This document shows, piece after piece, positions 1-7,749 of a DNA stretch of 64,000 nt; within the stretch, counting starts at the first letter, position 1, and the number at the start of each line of letters is the position of its first letter. The stretch comes from Marinobacter salinus (GTDB taxonomy: Bacteria; Pseudomonadota; Gammaproteobacteria; Pseudomonadales; Oleiphilaceae): NCBI RefSeq assembly GCF_001854125.1, contig NZ_CP017715.1, forward strand, positions 2,728,001-2,792,000, in the 5' to 3' direction. The notes below the pieces were generated by a model. It had not been told where the DNA came from. It ran no database searches and worked only from the letters and a program-made list of their open reading frames with translations. A program made the translations under genes and the position numbers.

Positions 1-1
1 G

Positions 2-175
2 ATGCCCGGGCGTTTTATGGACGCCGATAACCTGTTCCTTCAATGCTCAACCCATGGCGCCCTGTTCAAAACCGATTCCGGAGAGTGTATTGCCGGGCCA
101 TGCCAGGGAGACGCACTGACTGCCCTTGATCTTCGAATCACGGGCAGTGCCATTCAGGTCAGACTTCCAGAATAA
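2..175 (+). CDS. Rieske [2Fe-2S] domain protein, C-terminal end only
   Basis: This is the last 57 codons of a gene that begins before the window, read from base 2 to the TAA at 173-175. The translation contains CSTHGALF followed by a [10 protein letters not shown] stretch. That is the second cluster-binding half (C-x2-H-G) of a Rieske iron-sulfur domain; the first C-x-H half lies outside. Such small Rieske proteins bind one [2Fe-2S] cluster for electron transfer, but the partner cannot be told from this fragment. Its last 17 bases overlap the end of the convergent sfsA gene. The ATG at base 2 is probably internal. Confidence 0.7.
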   Translation: MPGRFMDADNLFLQCSTHGALFKTDSGECIAGPCQGDALTALDLRITGSAIQVRLPE

Positions 176-890
176 CCGGCACAGACTCGACCAGGGTTAT
201 TGCTCCGGAGGGAGAGCCGTTTTCCCCTGCCAGGGTTGCACGATACGCCACCACCTCCACCCCGGCATCACAGGCTTCCCGCAACAACCGGCCGTATTTC
301 GAGTCAATGTGATCGGCGGGACGGACCGTTTCGATGCCGGTATGGTTGACCACGAAGAACAGAACCCCACGGTCCCCTTTCGCCACCTGAGCCATAAGCT
401 CCCGAAGGTGCTTCTGTCCGCGAGTGGTAACCGCGTCCGGGAAAAACCCCTGACCATTATCCGCCAGCGTTACGTTTTTCACCTCCACCCAGGCATCAGG
501 CTGACCGGGGTGCCCGGATAAGAGCAGATCAATCCGGCTCTTTTCCTCTCCGTATTTGACCTCCGAACGGCAGACGCGATACCCACTCAGCTCCGGAACC
601 GTGCCATGTTCGATGGCGGCCCGGGCCTGGGCGTTTGGTCTGGCAGTATTGATACAGGCAAGCATGCCAGGCTCAGTCTCCACCAGCTCCCATGTATATG
701 GCAGCTTACGCTTGGGGTTATCGCTCCGGCTCAACCAGACCCGGGCATTTTCTGGCTGGCACCCCAGCATGGATCCTGTGTTTGGACAATGGGCAGTCAC
801 TTCCGTGCCGTCCCTCAGGCGAACATCCGCAAGGAAGCGTTTATAGCGGCGAATCAGATGCCCTTCCACCAACGGTTCTGGTAACTTCAT
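159..890 (-). CDS. sfsA: SfsA family protein (sugar fermentation stimulation)
   Basis: The product is about 243 residues, the usual length for SfsA. N-terminal [15 protein letters not shown], the CPNTGSM motif, WELVETEPG and the later VEVKNVTL and [13 protein letters not shown] segments are typical of the family. The fold includes a PD-(D/E)XK nuclease-like core. In E. coli SfsA binds DNA and affects maltose metabolism, but its molecular role is unsettled. A start five codons upstream is open. I chose the Met followed by KLPEPLVEG because a GGAG ribosome site sits just before it. It is divergent from dksA and overlaps the Rieske gene tail-to-tail. Confidence 0.9.
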   Translation of the reverse strand: MKLPEPLVEGHLIRRYKRFLADVRLRDGTEVTAHCPNTGSMLGCQPENARVWLSRSDNPKRKLPYTWELVETEPGMLACINTARPNAQARAAIEHGTVPELSGYRVCRSEVKYGEEKSRIDLLLSGHPGQPDAWVEVKNVTLADNGQGFFPDAVTTRGQKHLRELMAQVAKGDRGVLFFVVNHTGIETVRPADHIDSKYGRLLREACDAGVEVVAYRATLAGENGSPSGAITLVESVPVILEV

Positions 891-1069
891 GTGATCTCCG
901 TGCAAAAGTAGGTGTCACAAGGCTGGCACCCCTGTGACTAATCTGCTATTTTCCGCAAATTCCCGTTTCAGGACGAATGCTTCATCCAGGGTATAACCGC
1001 GCAGCCACGGGGGCTCACGCGGTGGGAAGCAAAGCGTTCTTGTGAAGTACAAACAAGAGGCCGGGTTCA

Positions 1070-1510
1070 ATGGCAAACACTGCAGAACAACCACGCGAAC
1101 GTTTTACCAACTTCACCCCTTATGAAATGAAAAAGGGTGAAGAGTACATGAGTGCTGAAATGCTGGAGCACTTCAAGAATCTGCTGCTGCAATGGAAGCA
1201 GGAGCTGATGGAAGAAGTCGACCGCACCATGCACCACATGCAGGAAGACGCAGCAAATTACGCGGATCCCAGTGATCGCGCAACCCAGGAAGAGGAGTTC
1301 AGCCTGGAACTGCGTACCCGTGACCGTGAGCGCAAGCTGATCAAGAAAATTGACCAGACCATCGATCGCATCGACAAGGACGACTACGGCTTCTGCGATC
1401 AGTGCGGTGTTGAAATCGGCATCCGTCGTCTCGAAGCACGGCCGACAGCGACTCTGTGCATTGATTGCAAAACGCTCGCCGAAATCCGCGAGCGCCAGAC
1501 CGGAATCTGA
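1070..1510 (+). CDS. dksA: RNA polymerase-binding transcription factor DksA
   Basis: This 146-residue protein matches DksA in length and order: an N-terminal helix, a coiled coil carrying DPSDRATQEEEF (the acidic tip that reaches into the polymerase secondary channel), then a C-terminal zinc finger with four cysteines (CDQC and CIDC) and IRERQ at the end. DksA works with ppGpp to shut down rRNA promoters and activate amino-acid genes. It lies directly upstream of gluQ, an arrangement also seen in E. coli and Pseudomonas. The window also holds spoT, the likely ppGpp synthetase/hydrolase. AGAGG precedes the ATG. Confidence 0.97.
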   Translation: MANTAEQPRERFTNFTPYEMKKGEEYMSAEMLEHFKNLLLQWKQELMEEVDRTMHHMQEDAANYADPSDRATQEEEFSLELRTRDRERKLIKKIDQTIDRIDKDDYGFCDQCGVEIGIRRLEARPTATLCIDCKTLAEIRERQTGI

Positions 1511-1577
1511 GCTGCTTACCATTCAGTACAATAGCCGGCAAAGCTCTTCACCAGAGCTGTCGGCTCGCTGATCGCTC

Positions 1578-2450
1578 ATGACCGCAGCACCGTATCGGGG
1601 GCGTTTCGCGCCCTCCCCAACCGGACCCCTGCATTTCGGCTCTCTTGTGGCCGGGCTGGCCAGCTACCTTGAAGCGCACAGCCATGGCGGTCAGTGGTTT
1701 ATCAGAATAGAAGACCTCGATCCCCTCAGGGAACCACCGGAAGCTACCGGCCAGATTCTTCGAAGCCTTGAGGCCCACAATCTGTTTGCGGATGACGCAG
1801 TCCGTTTCCAGTCCCGACGCCATAACGCTTACCAGGCCGCCATTGATCGCCTGATCATGCAAGGCGACGCCTACCGCTGCACCTGTTCCAGAAAACAGCT
1901 ACAGGACAATCGTGGTCGCCACCCCGGTCATTGTCGCGATGGACATATCAGCCCCGGCGACCGCCCCTTTGCTATTCGCTTTGCCCTGAAAGACGAGGAA
2001 AGCCATTGGCAGGACCAGCTTCTGGGGCCCCAGCACCAGACCGTGAAAGCCGAACTGGATGACCCCGTCATCCTTCGCAAGGAAGGTTTCTATGCCTATC
2101 AACTGGCCGTTGTGGTAGACGACATCGACCAAGACATCACAGATGTGGTCCGAGGCTCTGACTTGCTGGACATGACAGCCCAGCAGCAACAAATCTATCG
2201 GGCCCTTGGTGCCACCCCGCCCCGCTGGCTGCACATTCCGGTGATTCTTAATGAGCAGGGTCAGAAACTCAGCAAACAGACCCATGCACCGGCACTGGAC
2301 GATGACAATGCGGCAAGAAACCTGTTTCTGGCCCTTTTGGCGCTGGGCCAGGAACCACCCAGGTCACTCACTGAGGCGACCGTCGAAAATATCATGGGCT
2401 GGGCCCTCAGGCACTGGCGACGGGAGGCCATTCACCTGACATCCCGGTGA
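1578..2450 (+). CDS. gluQ: Glutamyl-Q tRNA(Asp) synthetase
   Basis: This 290-residue protein resembles the catalytic half of glutamyl-tRNA synthetase and lacks the anticodon-binding domain. The class I signatures are present as FAPSPTGPLHFGS (HIGH region) and QKLSKQ (KMSKS region). A YRCTCSRKQ segment followed by HPGHC gives the cysteine-rich zinc site of this family. The enzyme attaches glutamate to queuosine at the wobble base of tRNA(Asp). It follows dksA by 67 bases and is probably cotranscribed with it. Confidence 0.95.
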   Translation: MTAAPYRGRFAPSPTGPLHFGSLVAGLASYLEAHSHGGQWFIRIEDLDPLREPPEATGQILRSLEAHNLFADDAVRFQSRRHNAYQAAIDRLIMQGDAYRCTCSRKQLQDNRGRHPGHCRDGHISPGDRPFAIRFALKDEESHWQDQLLGPQHQTVKAELDDPVILRKEGFYAYQLAVVVDDIDQDITDVVRGSDLLDMTAQQQQIYRALGATPPRWLHIPVILNEQGQKLSKQTHAPALDDDNAARNLFLALLALGQEPPRSLTEATVENIMGWALRHWRREAIHLTSR

Positions 2451-2500
2451 CTGACATGGTATAAAGCGTTTCACAAACCTCAGCGCGGATAGCATGCCCG

Positions 2501-2677
2501 ATGTATATCTACCGTCTGGTCTTCCTGTTGGTTCTGGCCATCTATATTTTTTCCCCGAACATACTCCACTGGTGGACCTCGCCCGAAAACGCGTGGTACA
2601 GCCCCTATGCCATCTGGGGTGGACTGATTGCCATCGGCTTCTGGCTGGAATGGCGGCGGGACCCCAATGAGTTTTAG
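2501..2677 (+). CDS. Small membrane protein overlapping cbrA (CbrX-like)
   Basis: A 58-codon ORF encodes a hydrophobic protein with two likely membrane segments, around residues 5-20 and 37-50, separated by a Trp-rich stretch (HWWTSPENAWYSPYAIW), and ending LEWRRDPNEF. Its TAG stop at 2675-2677 lies inside the first codons of cbrA, whose ATG is at 2667. The two genes therefore overlap by 11 bases, as expected for translational coupling. From memory, Pseudomonas putida has a similar short ORF called cbrX in the same position, reported to couple translation of cbrA. The similarity is inferred from position and type, not from an alignment. Confidence 0.75.
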   Translation: MYIYRLVFLLVLAIYIFSPNILHWWTSPENAWYSPYAIWGGLIAIGFWLEWRRDPNEF

Positions 2678-5630
2678 TGCAACCGGGCTGCTTTTCGCCA
2701 GCCTTCTCTACCTTGTTCTCCTGTTCGGTATCGCCTGGATCACAGAGCGCGGCATTTTGCCTCGCCACTGGGTCAGGCACCCGCTGGTCTATACCCTGAG
2801 TCTTGGCGTCTATGCCGGCATCTGGGCCGTCTATGCCGCGGTCGGCGTGGCCGCCGAAACCGGGTACGGGTTCCTTGCCTACTACCTGGGCATCAGCGGC
2901 GCATTCCTGTTGGCTCCAGTACTGTTAAATCCGGTCATGCGCATTGGCCGGGCCTACCAGCTCACCTCACTTGCGGACCTGTTCGCCTACCGTTATCGGA
3001 GCCAGTGGGCCGGTACACTCGTTACCCTCTGCTCAGGCGGCGCCATCCTTGCACTGCTGAGCATGCAGATTCAGGCGGTAACAACGTCTGCCAGCCTTCT
3101 TGCGCCGGACACCTCGCCAAACGTCATCAGTGTGCTGTTCAGCCTCACTGTGGTCCTGTTTGCCATGCTGTTTGGCGCTCGCAGAAACCAGAACTCGGAG
3201 AATCATCAGGGACTGGTACTGGCGATCGCCTTCGACTCCCTGGTCAAACTGGTAGCGCTGCTGGCACTCGGCGGCGTCATCCTTTTCGGAGTTTTCGGCG
3301 GCATGGAAGGGCTCGACGTCTGGCTGGCCGGCAATAACGGACCGGCTACCACCATGACGTTCAACATCGACGACGGCAGTTGGAGGGCGCTCATGCTGAT
3401 GTCCTTTGCCGCTGCCCTCGTGCTCCCCCATATGTACCATATGACGTTCAGCGAAAATCCCTCGCCGAAGGCTCTGGCGAAGGCCAGCTGGGGGCTGCCC
3501 CTGTACCTGTTGCTTCTGGGTTTGCCGGTACCGCTCATTCTCTGGGGAGGGCAGGAACTGGCGATCACCACGGGGCCGAACTTCTATACCATTGGCGTTG
3601 CCCAGGCACTCGGCAGCCCGGCGCTGACATTGATGATGTACATTGCAGGCCTCTCCGCTGCCAGTGGTCTCATGATTGTCAGCACTCTCGCCCTCGCCGG
3701 AATGGTTCTGAACCATGTGGTACTGCCGCTTAAGACGCCACGGGAGCATGGAGATATCTACCAGTGGCTGCAGTGGATCAAACGCCTTCTGATTGCTGTC
3801 ATTATCTTTCTGGCGCTGCTGTTTCACGAAACTCTCGGCAAGAATCTGGACCTTTCGATTCTTGGCGTAATCTCGCTTGCGGGGACGCTGCAACTGCTCC
3901 CGGGAGCGCTGGGGGTGATCTATTGGCCAGAAGGCAATCGCCGTGGACTGATCGCCGGCTTGCTGGCTGGCCTGACCATCTGGGTAGTGACACTGGTGCT
4001 ACCGTTTTCTCATACCGCGAACCTGCTGGCGCTGCTCGATGCTCCACTCATTCCCGACTACAGCAACTGGCATATCTTCACATTTGTGAGCCTGACGGCC
4101 AACGTAACCGTCTTCGCACTGGTCTCCATCCTCAGCACCAGCACCAATGAGGAAACCAGTGCCGCCCAGGCCTGCTCCATGGGTGCCCTTTCCCGCCCCC
4201 AACGCAGGGAGCTGCTGGCAACCTCTTCACAGGACTTTGCCAAACAGCTGGCCGTGCCACTGGGCTATGGCGTGGCCAAACGCGAGGTTGAGCGAGCCCT
4301 GGCACAGCTGAAGCTGCCCAATGTGGAATACCGGCCTTACCAGCTGCGCCGATTACGGGATCAGGTCGAGGCCAACCTTTCCGGACTGTTAGGCCCTTCT
4401 GTAGCCCGAGACATGGTTAAACGTTACCTGGGTTTCAAACCCATGGCACGAGGGGGAACGGCACAGGACATCCGCTATGTGGAACGGGCACTGGGGGATT
4501 ATCAGAACCGCCTGACCGGTCTGGCTGGAGAGCTGGACAACCTGCGAAGACATTACAGGCAGACTCTGCAAAATCTCCCGATTCCCGCTTGTTCCGTTGG
4601 TGAGGACGGCGAGATCCTGATGTGGAATCACACCATGGAAGCCTTGACCGGCATCACTGCCGACGATGTGGTTGGTGCGCGGCTTATGGCATTGCCGGAG
4701 CATTGGCACCTGCTGCTGGATGATTTCAACCGGGGTGAAGAACTTCACCGCTACAAACACCGCCTGGACCTGCGAGGCAAGCCTCACTGGCTAAACTTGC
4801 ACAAGGCCACACTCAGCGGCCCGGACCATACCGAAGGTGGCAGCATTATCCTGGTAGAAGACCAGACTGAAACACGACTTCTTGAAGACGAACTTATGCA
4901 CAGCGAACGGCTCGCCTCCGTTGGCCGACTCGCGGCAGGGGTGGCCCATGAAATCGGCAACCCGGTAACGGGCATCTCGTCGCTGGCGCAGAACCTGAAG
5001 CTGGAAACCGACAACCCGGACATTCTTGATACTGCCAACCAGATCCAGCAACAAACCCGGCGAATCTCGGCGATCCTGCAGTCGCTGATGAATTTTGCGC
5101 GGACCGGCAATCATGCCCAGGCCAATCGCTATGAGCCAGTGGCTATCCGCCGCTGTGTCGACGAGTCCATTAACCTGCTTTCGCTCAGCAATCAGGGGCC
5201 GGGCATCCGTTTCGTAAATGACTGCCCCACCAACCTCCAGGTACTGGGCGATGAGCAGCGGCTAGTCCAGGTTTTCGTCAACCTCCTGGCGAACGCCAGG
5301 GATGCCTCTCCGGATGGTGGTACTATTCGGGTCAGTGGTAGCGGTGACGGCTACTCCGCGATTATCGAAGTCATTGACGAAGGCTCTGGTATTCCGCAGG
5401 ATCAGCTCGATCATATTTTCGAGCCGTTTTACACCACCAAGGCACCTAACAAGGGCACAGGCCTTGGCTTGTCACTTGTGTACAGCATTGTCGAAGAACA
5501 TTACGGCAATATTCAGGTGGAGAGTCCGGCGAGCCCCGAGACCGGCAAGGGCACCTGTGTACGCTTGAGGCTGCCTGCCTACGAACCGGAAACCGGCAAC
5601 ACCACTGTCAGCCAGAACGAAAGGTCATGA
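2667..5630 (+). CDS. cbrA: Sensor histidine kinase CbrA with transporter-like N-terminus
   Basis: The 987-residue product (Pseudomonas CbrA is about 980) has three parts. Residues 1 to about 490 form roughly 13 membrane helices resembling a sodium/solute symporter (SSSF/SLC5). A linker and PAS domain (SVGEDGEILMWNHTMEALTG) follow. The C-terminal kinase has an H-box VAHEIGNPVTG with His near 761, an N-box NLLANARDAS, and G-boxes DEGSGIP and GTGLGLSL. It is expected to sense nutrient status and phosphorylate CbrB seven bases downstream. An upstream in-frame Met is open, but the overlap with the small ORF favours the ATG at 2667. Confidence 0.95.
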   Translation: MSFSATGLLFASLLYLVLLFGIAWITERGILPRHWVRHPLVYTLSLGVYAGIWAVYAAVGVAAETGYGFLAYYLGISGAFLLAPVLLNPVMRIGRAYQLTSLADLFAYRYRSQWAGTLVTLCSGGAILALLSMQIQAVTTSASLLAPDTSPNVISVLFSLTVVLFAMLFGARRNQNSENHQGLVLAIAFDSLVKLVALLALGGVILFGVFGGMEGLDVWLAGNNGPATTMTFNIDDGSWRALMLMSFAAALVLPHMYHMTFSENPSPKALAKASWGLPLYLLLLGLPVPLILWGGQELAITTGPNFYTIGVAQALGSPALTLMMYIAGLSAASGLMIVSTLALAGMVLNHVVLPLKTPREHGDIYQWLQWIKRLLIAVIIFLALLFHETLGKNLDLSILGVISLAGTLQLLPGALGVIYWPEGNRRGLIAGLLAGLTIWVVTLVLPFSHTANLLALLDAPLIPDYSNWHIFTFVSLTANVTVFALVSILSTSTNEETSAAQACSMGALSRPQRRELLATSSQDFAKQLAVPLGYGVAKREVERALAQLKLPNVEYRPYQLRRLRDQVEANLSGLLGPSVARDMVKRYLGFKPMARGGTAQDIRYVERALGDYQNRLTGLAGELDNLRRHYRQTLQNLPIPACSVGEDGEILMWNHTMEALTGITADDVVGARLMALPEHWHLLLDDFNRGEELHRYKHRLDLRGKPHWLNLHKATLSGPDHTEGGSIILVEDQTETRLLEDELMHSERLASVGRLAAGVAHEIGNPVTGISSLAQNLKLETDNPDILDTANQIQQQTRRISAILQSLMNFARTGNHAQANRYEPVAIRRCVDESINLLSLSNQGPGIRFVNDCPTNLQVLGDEQRLVQVFVNLLANARDASPDGGTIRVSGSGDGYSAIIEVIDEGSGIPQDQLDHIFEPFYTTKAPNKGTGLGLSLVYSIVEEHYGNIQVESPASPETGKGTCVRLRLPAYEPETGNTTVSQNERS

Positions 5631-5637
5631 AACTGTT

Positions 5638-7041
5638 ATGCCTCGCATTCTGATCGTAGAAGATGAAGACATTATCCGCTCAGCCATCCGAAAACTGCTG
5701 CAGCATGCCGGCTATGAAGTTTCTGATGCCGGCTCGGTGGAAGAAGCCGAACAAAATTATGAGCCGGACCAGTATGACCTGATCATCTCCGATCTGCGCC
5801 TGCCTGGCGCAGCCGGGACCGAACTGATCAACCGGGCTCCCAATACGCCGGTTCTGATTATGACCAGTTATGCCAGCCTGCGATCGGCTGTAGACTCCAT
5901 GAAAATGGGCGCGGTGGAATATATAGCAAAGCCTTTCGACCACGATGAAATGCTCGCCGCGGTGAGCAACATCCTGGCCCGAAAACCCACGGCCCCAGAC
6001 AGTTCTGAAGAGCCGGGAGCGAGCTCTTCCACACCTGAAAACAGCGACCCTGCCAACATCATGTTTGGCCACTGCGAACCCATGCAACGCGTATTCACGC
6101 TGATTCGGAAAGTCGCCCCCACCGAAACCACCGTCCTCATTCAGGGCGAGTCCGGTACCGGCAAAGAACTGGCGGCCAGAGCCTTGCACCTTCTCAGCCC
6201 TCGTGCGTCAAAGCCACTCATCTCGGTAAACTGCGCAGCGATTCCAGAGAGCCTGATCGAATCCGAACTCTTCGGACACGAGAAGGGCGCCTTTACCGGT
6301 GCAGTCTCCGCCCGCACAGGTTTGATTGAAGCCGCTGACGGCGGCAGCCTCTTCCTCGACGAGATTGGCGAACTGCCAGCGGAAGCTCAGGCCCGCCTCC
6401 TCCGAGTATTGCAGGAAAGCGAGATCCGTAGAGTAGGTTCGACTCAGAGCCGAAAGGTCAGCGTGAGGATGATTGCAGCGACGCACCGTAACCTGAAAGC
6501 CATGACCCGTACCGGGGAATTCCGCGAAGACCTCTATTACCGCCTGAATGTCATGCAGATTCGCATTCCGCCCTTAAGGGAACGACAGAGCGATATCATG
6601 GGCCTTGCGCGCCGGTTCCTTAAGCGCCAGGGAGAAAAGATGGGCAAACCCAACCTGAACCTGAGCCCGGAAGCCATGCGCGCCCTGGAACGTCATCGCT
6701 GGCCGGGCAACGTCCGGGAGCTTGAGAATGCCATTGAGCGCGCGACCATCCTGTGTGACAACGACGTAATAACTCCGTCTCTGCTGGACCTGGACAGCGA
6801 GGGAGGAGAAGAACACATTCCAGAAACCCTGGTAGCCGGTAATAATGAACAGACCCGGACAAACGATGTGGATTCCGCCAACGACCTGTCACTGGAAGAT
6901 TACTTCCAGCATTTTGTCCTCGAAAACCAGGATCGTATGAGTGAAACGGAACTGGCGCAAAAGCTCGGAATCAGTCGGAAGTCACTTTGGGAGCGCCGTC
7001 AGCGCCTTGGGATCCCCCGCAAAAAATCCTCAGGCAACTGA
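5638..7041 (+). CDS. cbrB: Sigma-54-dependent response regulator CbrB
   Basis: This 467-residue NtrC-family activator has a receiver domain with the phospho-acceptor Asp52 (ISDLRLPG) and Lys in the AKPF motif. Its AAA+ domain carries Walker A GESGTGKE, the sigma-54-contacting GAFTGA loop and Walker B LFLDEIGELP. A C-terminal Fis-type helix-turn-helix (SETELAQKLGISRKSLWERR) completes it. It partners CbrA. In Pseudomonas its main direct target is the small RNA gene crcZ immediately downstream, and the same promoter structure is visible here at 7101-7248. The ribosome site is weak, which may mean coupling to cbrA translation. Confidence 0.95.
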   Translation: MPRILIVEDEDIIRSAIRKLLQHAGYEVSDAGSVEEAEQNYEPDQYDLIISDLRLPGAAGTELINRAPNTPVLIMTSYASLRSAVDSMKMGAVEYIAKPFDHDEMLAAVSNILARKPTAPDSSEEPGASSSTPENSDPANIMFGHCEPMQRVFTLIRKVAPTETTVLIQGESGTGKELAARALHLLSPRASKPLISVNCAAIPESLIESELFGHEKGAFTGAVSARTGLIEAADGGSLFLDEIGELPAEAQARLLRVLQESEIRRVGSTQSRKVSVRMIAATHRNLKAMTRTGEFREDLYYRLNVMQIRIPPLRERQSDIMGLARRFLKRQGEKMGKPNLNLSPEAMRALERHRWPGNVRELENAIERATILCDNDVITPSLLDLDSEGGEEHIPETLVAGNNEQTRTNDVDSANDLSLEDYFQHFVLENQDRMSETELAQKLGISRKSLWERRQRLGIPRKKSSGN

Positions 7042-7100
7042 ATCTCCACAGACTGGGCTGAGCCGAACGATCCTGACAATAGTGTGAACTCCGACTCAGT

Positions 7101-7205
7101 TGTTACCCCATGTTCCTCTCGGTAACACTCCACGTGAAAGTTACGCGTGCTCAGTAACACTTAGGTCGGATACGGGGTAACACTTATGAACTACAAATCC
7201 GTAAC
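7101..7205 (+). promoter_or_regulatory. Cluster of GTTAC/GTAAC sites, probable CbrB upstream activating sequence
   Basis: Several copies of GTTAC and its complement GTAAC lie in 105 bases: TGTTACC at 7101 paired with GGTAACA at 7121, GTTAC at 7140 paired with GTAAC at 7154, then single GTAAC copies at 7177 and 7201. They stop about 30 bases before the sigma-54 promoter at 7234. NtrC-type activators bind such repeated dyads upstream of their promoter. From memory, CbrB recognises GTTAC-type inverted repeats at crcZ in Pseudomonas. Confidence 0.75.
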
Positions 7206-7233
7206 ATACTGTTAATAAAGAAAAACAGAAAAC

Positions 7234-7248
7234 TGGCACACGGCCTGC
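7234..7248 (+). promoter_or_regulatory. Sigma-54 promoter of the crcZ-like RNA
   Basis: TGGCACACGGCCTGC matches the -24/-12 consensus TGGCAC-N7-TGC, with GG at 7235-7236 and GC at 7247-7248 separated exactly as required. Transcription would begin near 7260, just before the first A-rich motif. Confidence 0.88.
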
Positions 7249-7259
7249 AACCTATTAAG

Positions 7260-7642
7260 CGCACAACAACAAGAACAAGAGTGACAACGCAGCGGTAAAA
7301 CAAAAACAAAAAGCTGCAAGAAGACGTTCGGTAACAAAAACAAAAACAGAACGTAAGCGAACTGAGTGTTTTGGGTACTGTGCTTTTTAGTGGTCCCTTG
7401 GCACGTGCGAGTTGTAGATGTAGAGAAGAATCGTCTTTCAGGCGGCACTGCAGCTACCATCGACTTGCCCGGTGTCTCTGACCGCTCCGTGTATTCAAAG
7501 CTTTCCGTTTGCACTACTGAAAGGCCCCGACTTTGGGGATAGACAGTGGGGTAAAAAAACGAAAAAAATCCCGACCAACAACAAAAACAATGCAGATCGT
7601 CAACGCTTTCAGGGCGGATTCGTGCAAACGGATCCGCCTTTT
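7260..7642 (+). ncRNA. crcZ: CrcZ-like small RNA (Crc/Hfq-titrating)
   Basis: A region of about 383 bases between cbrB and pcnB encodes no convincing protein but has five A-rich or CA-rich motifs: 7263-7280, 7297-7312, 7333-7352, 7553-7568 and 7577-7590. Two are displayed in hairpin loops: GCAGC 7289-7293 with GCTGC 7313-7317, and ACGTTC 7324-7329 with GAACGT 7349-7354. It has a sigma-54 promoter, upstream GTTAC sites and an intrinsic terminator. In Pseudomonas CrcZ (about 400 nt, same position after cbrB) such motifs bind Hfq/Crc and relieve catabolite repression. The 5' end is predicted, not measured. Confidence 0.88.
7613..7642 (+). terminator. Intrinsic terminator of the crcZ-like RNA
   Basis: GGCGGAT at 7613-7619 pairs with ATCCGCC at 7632-7638 and is followed by TTTT. 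It ends the RNA about 108 bases before pcnB. Confidence 0.75.
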
Positions 7643-7749
7643 GATTATCTGATTCAGGCATTTTGGCATCACATCCCAAGCCAAACGTGTGCAAATCCTG
7701 CGCAAACCGTTAAACTCTCGGTTTTTGCTCATCGCAACAACGGATTTCA

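Noticed and set aside
3033..3893. 286-codon antisense ORF inside cbrA
   Set aside because: Composition and lack of any family motif mark it as a mirror of GC-rich cbrA coding.
7391..7410. Second sigma-54-like TGGCACG inside the crcZ-like RNA
   Set aside because: The -12 GC is not at the required spacing.
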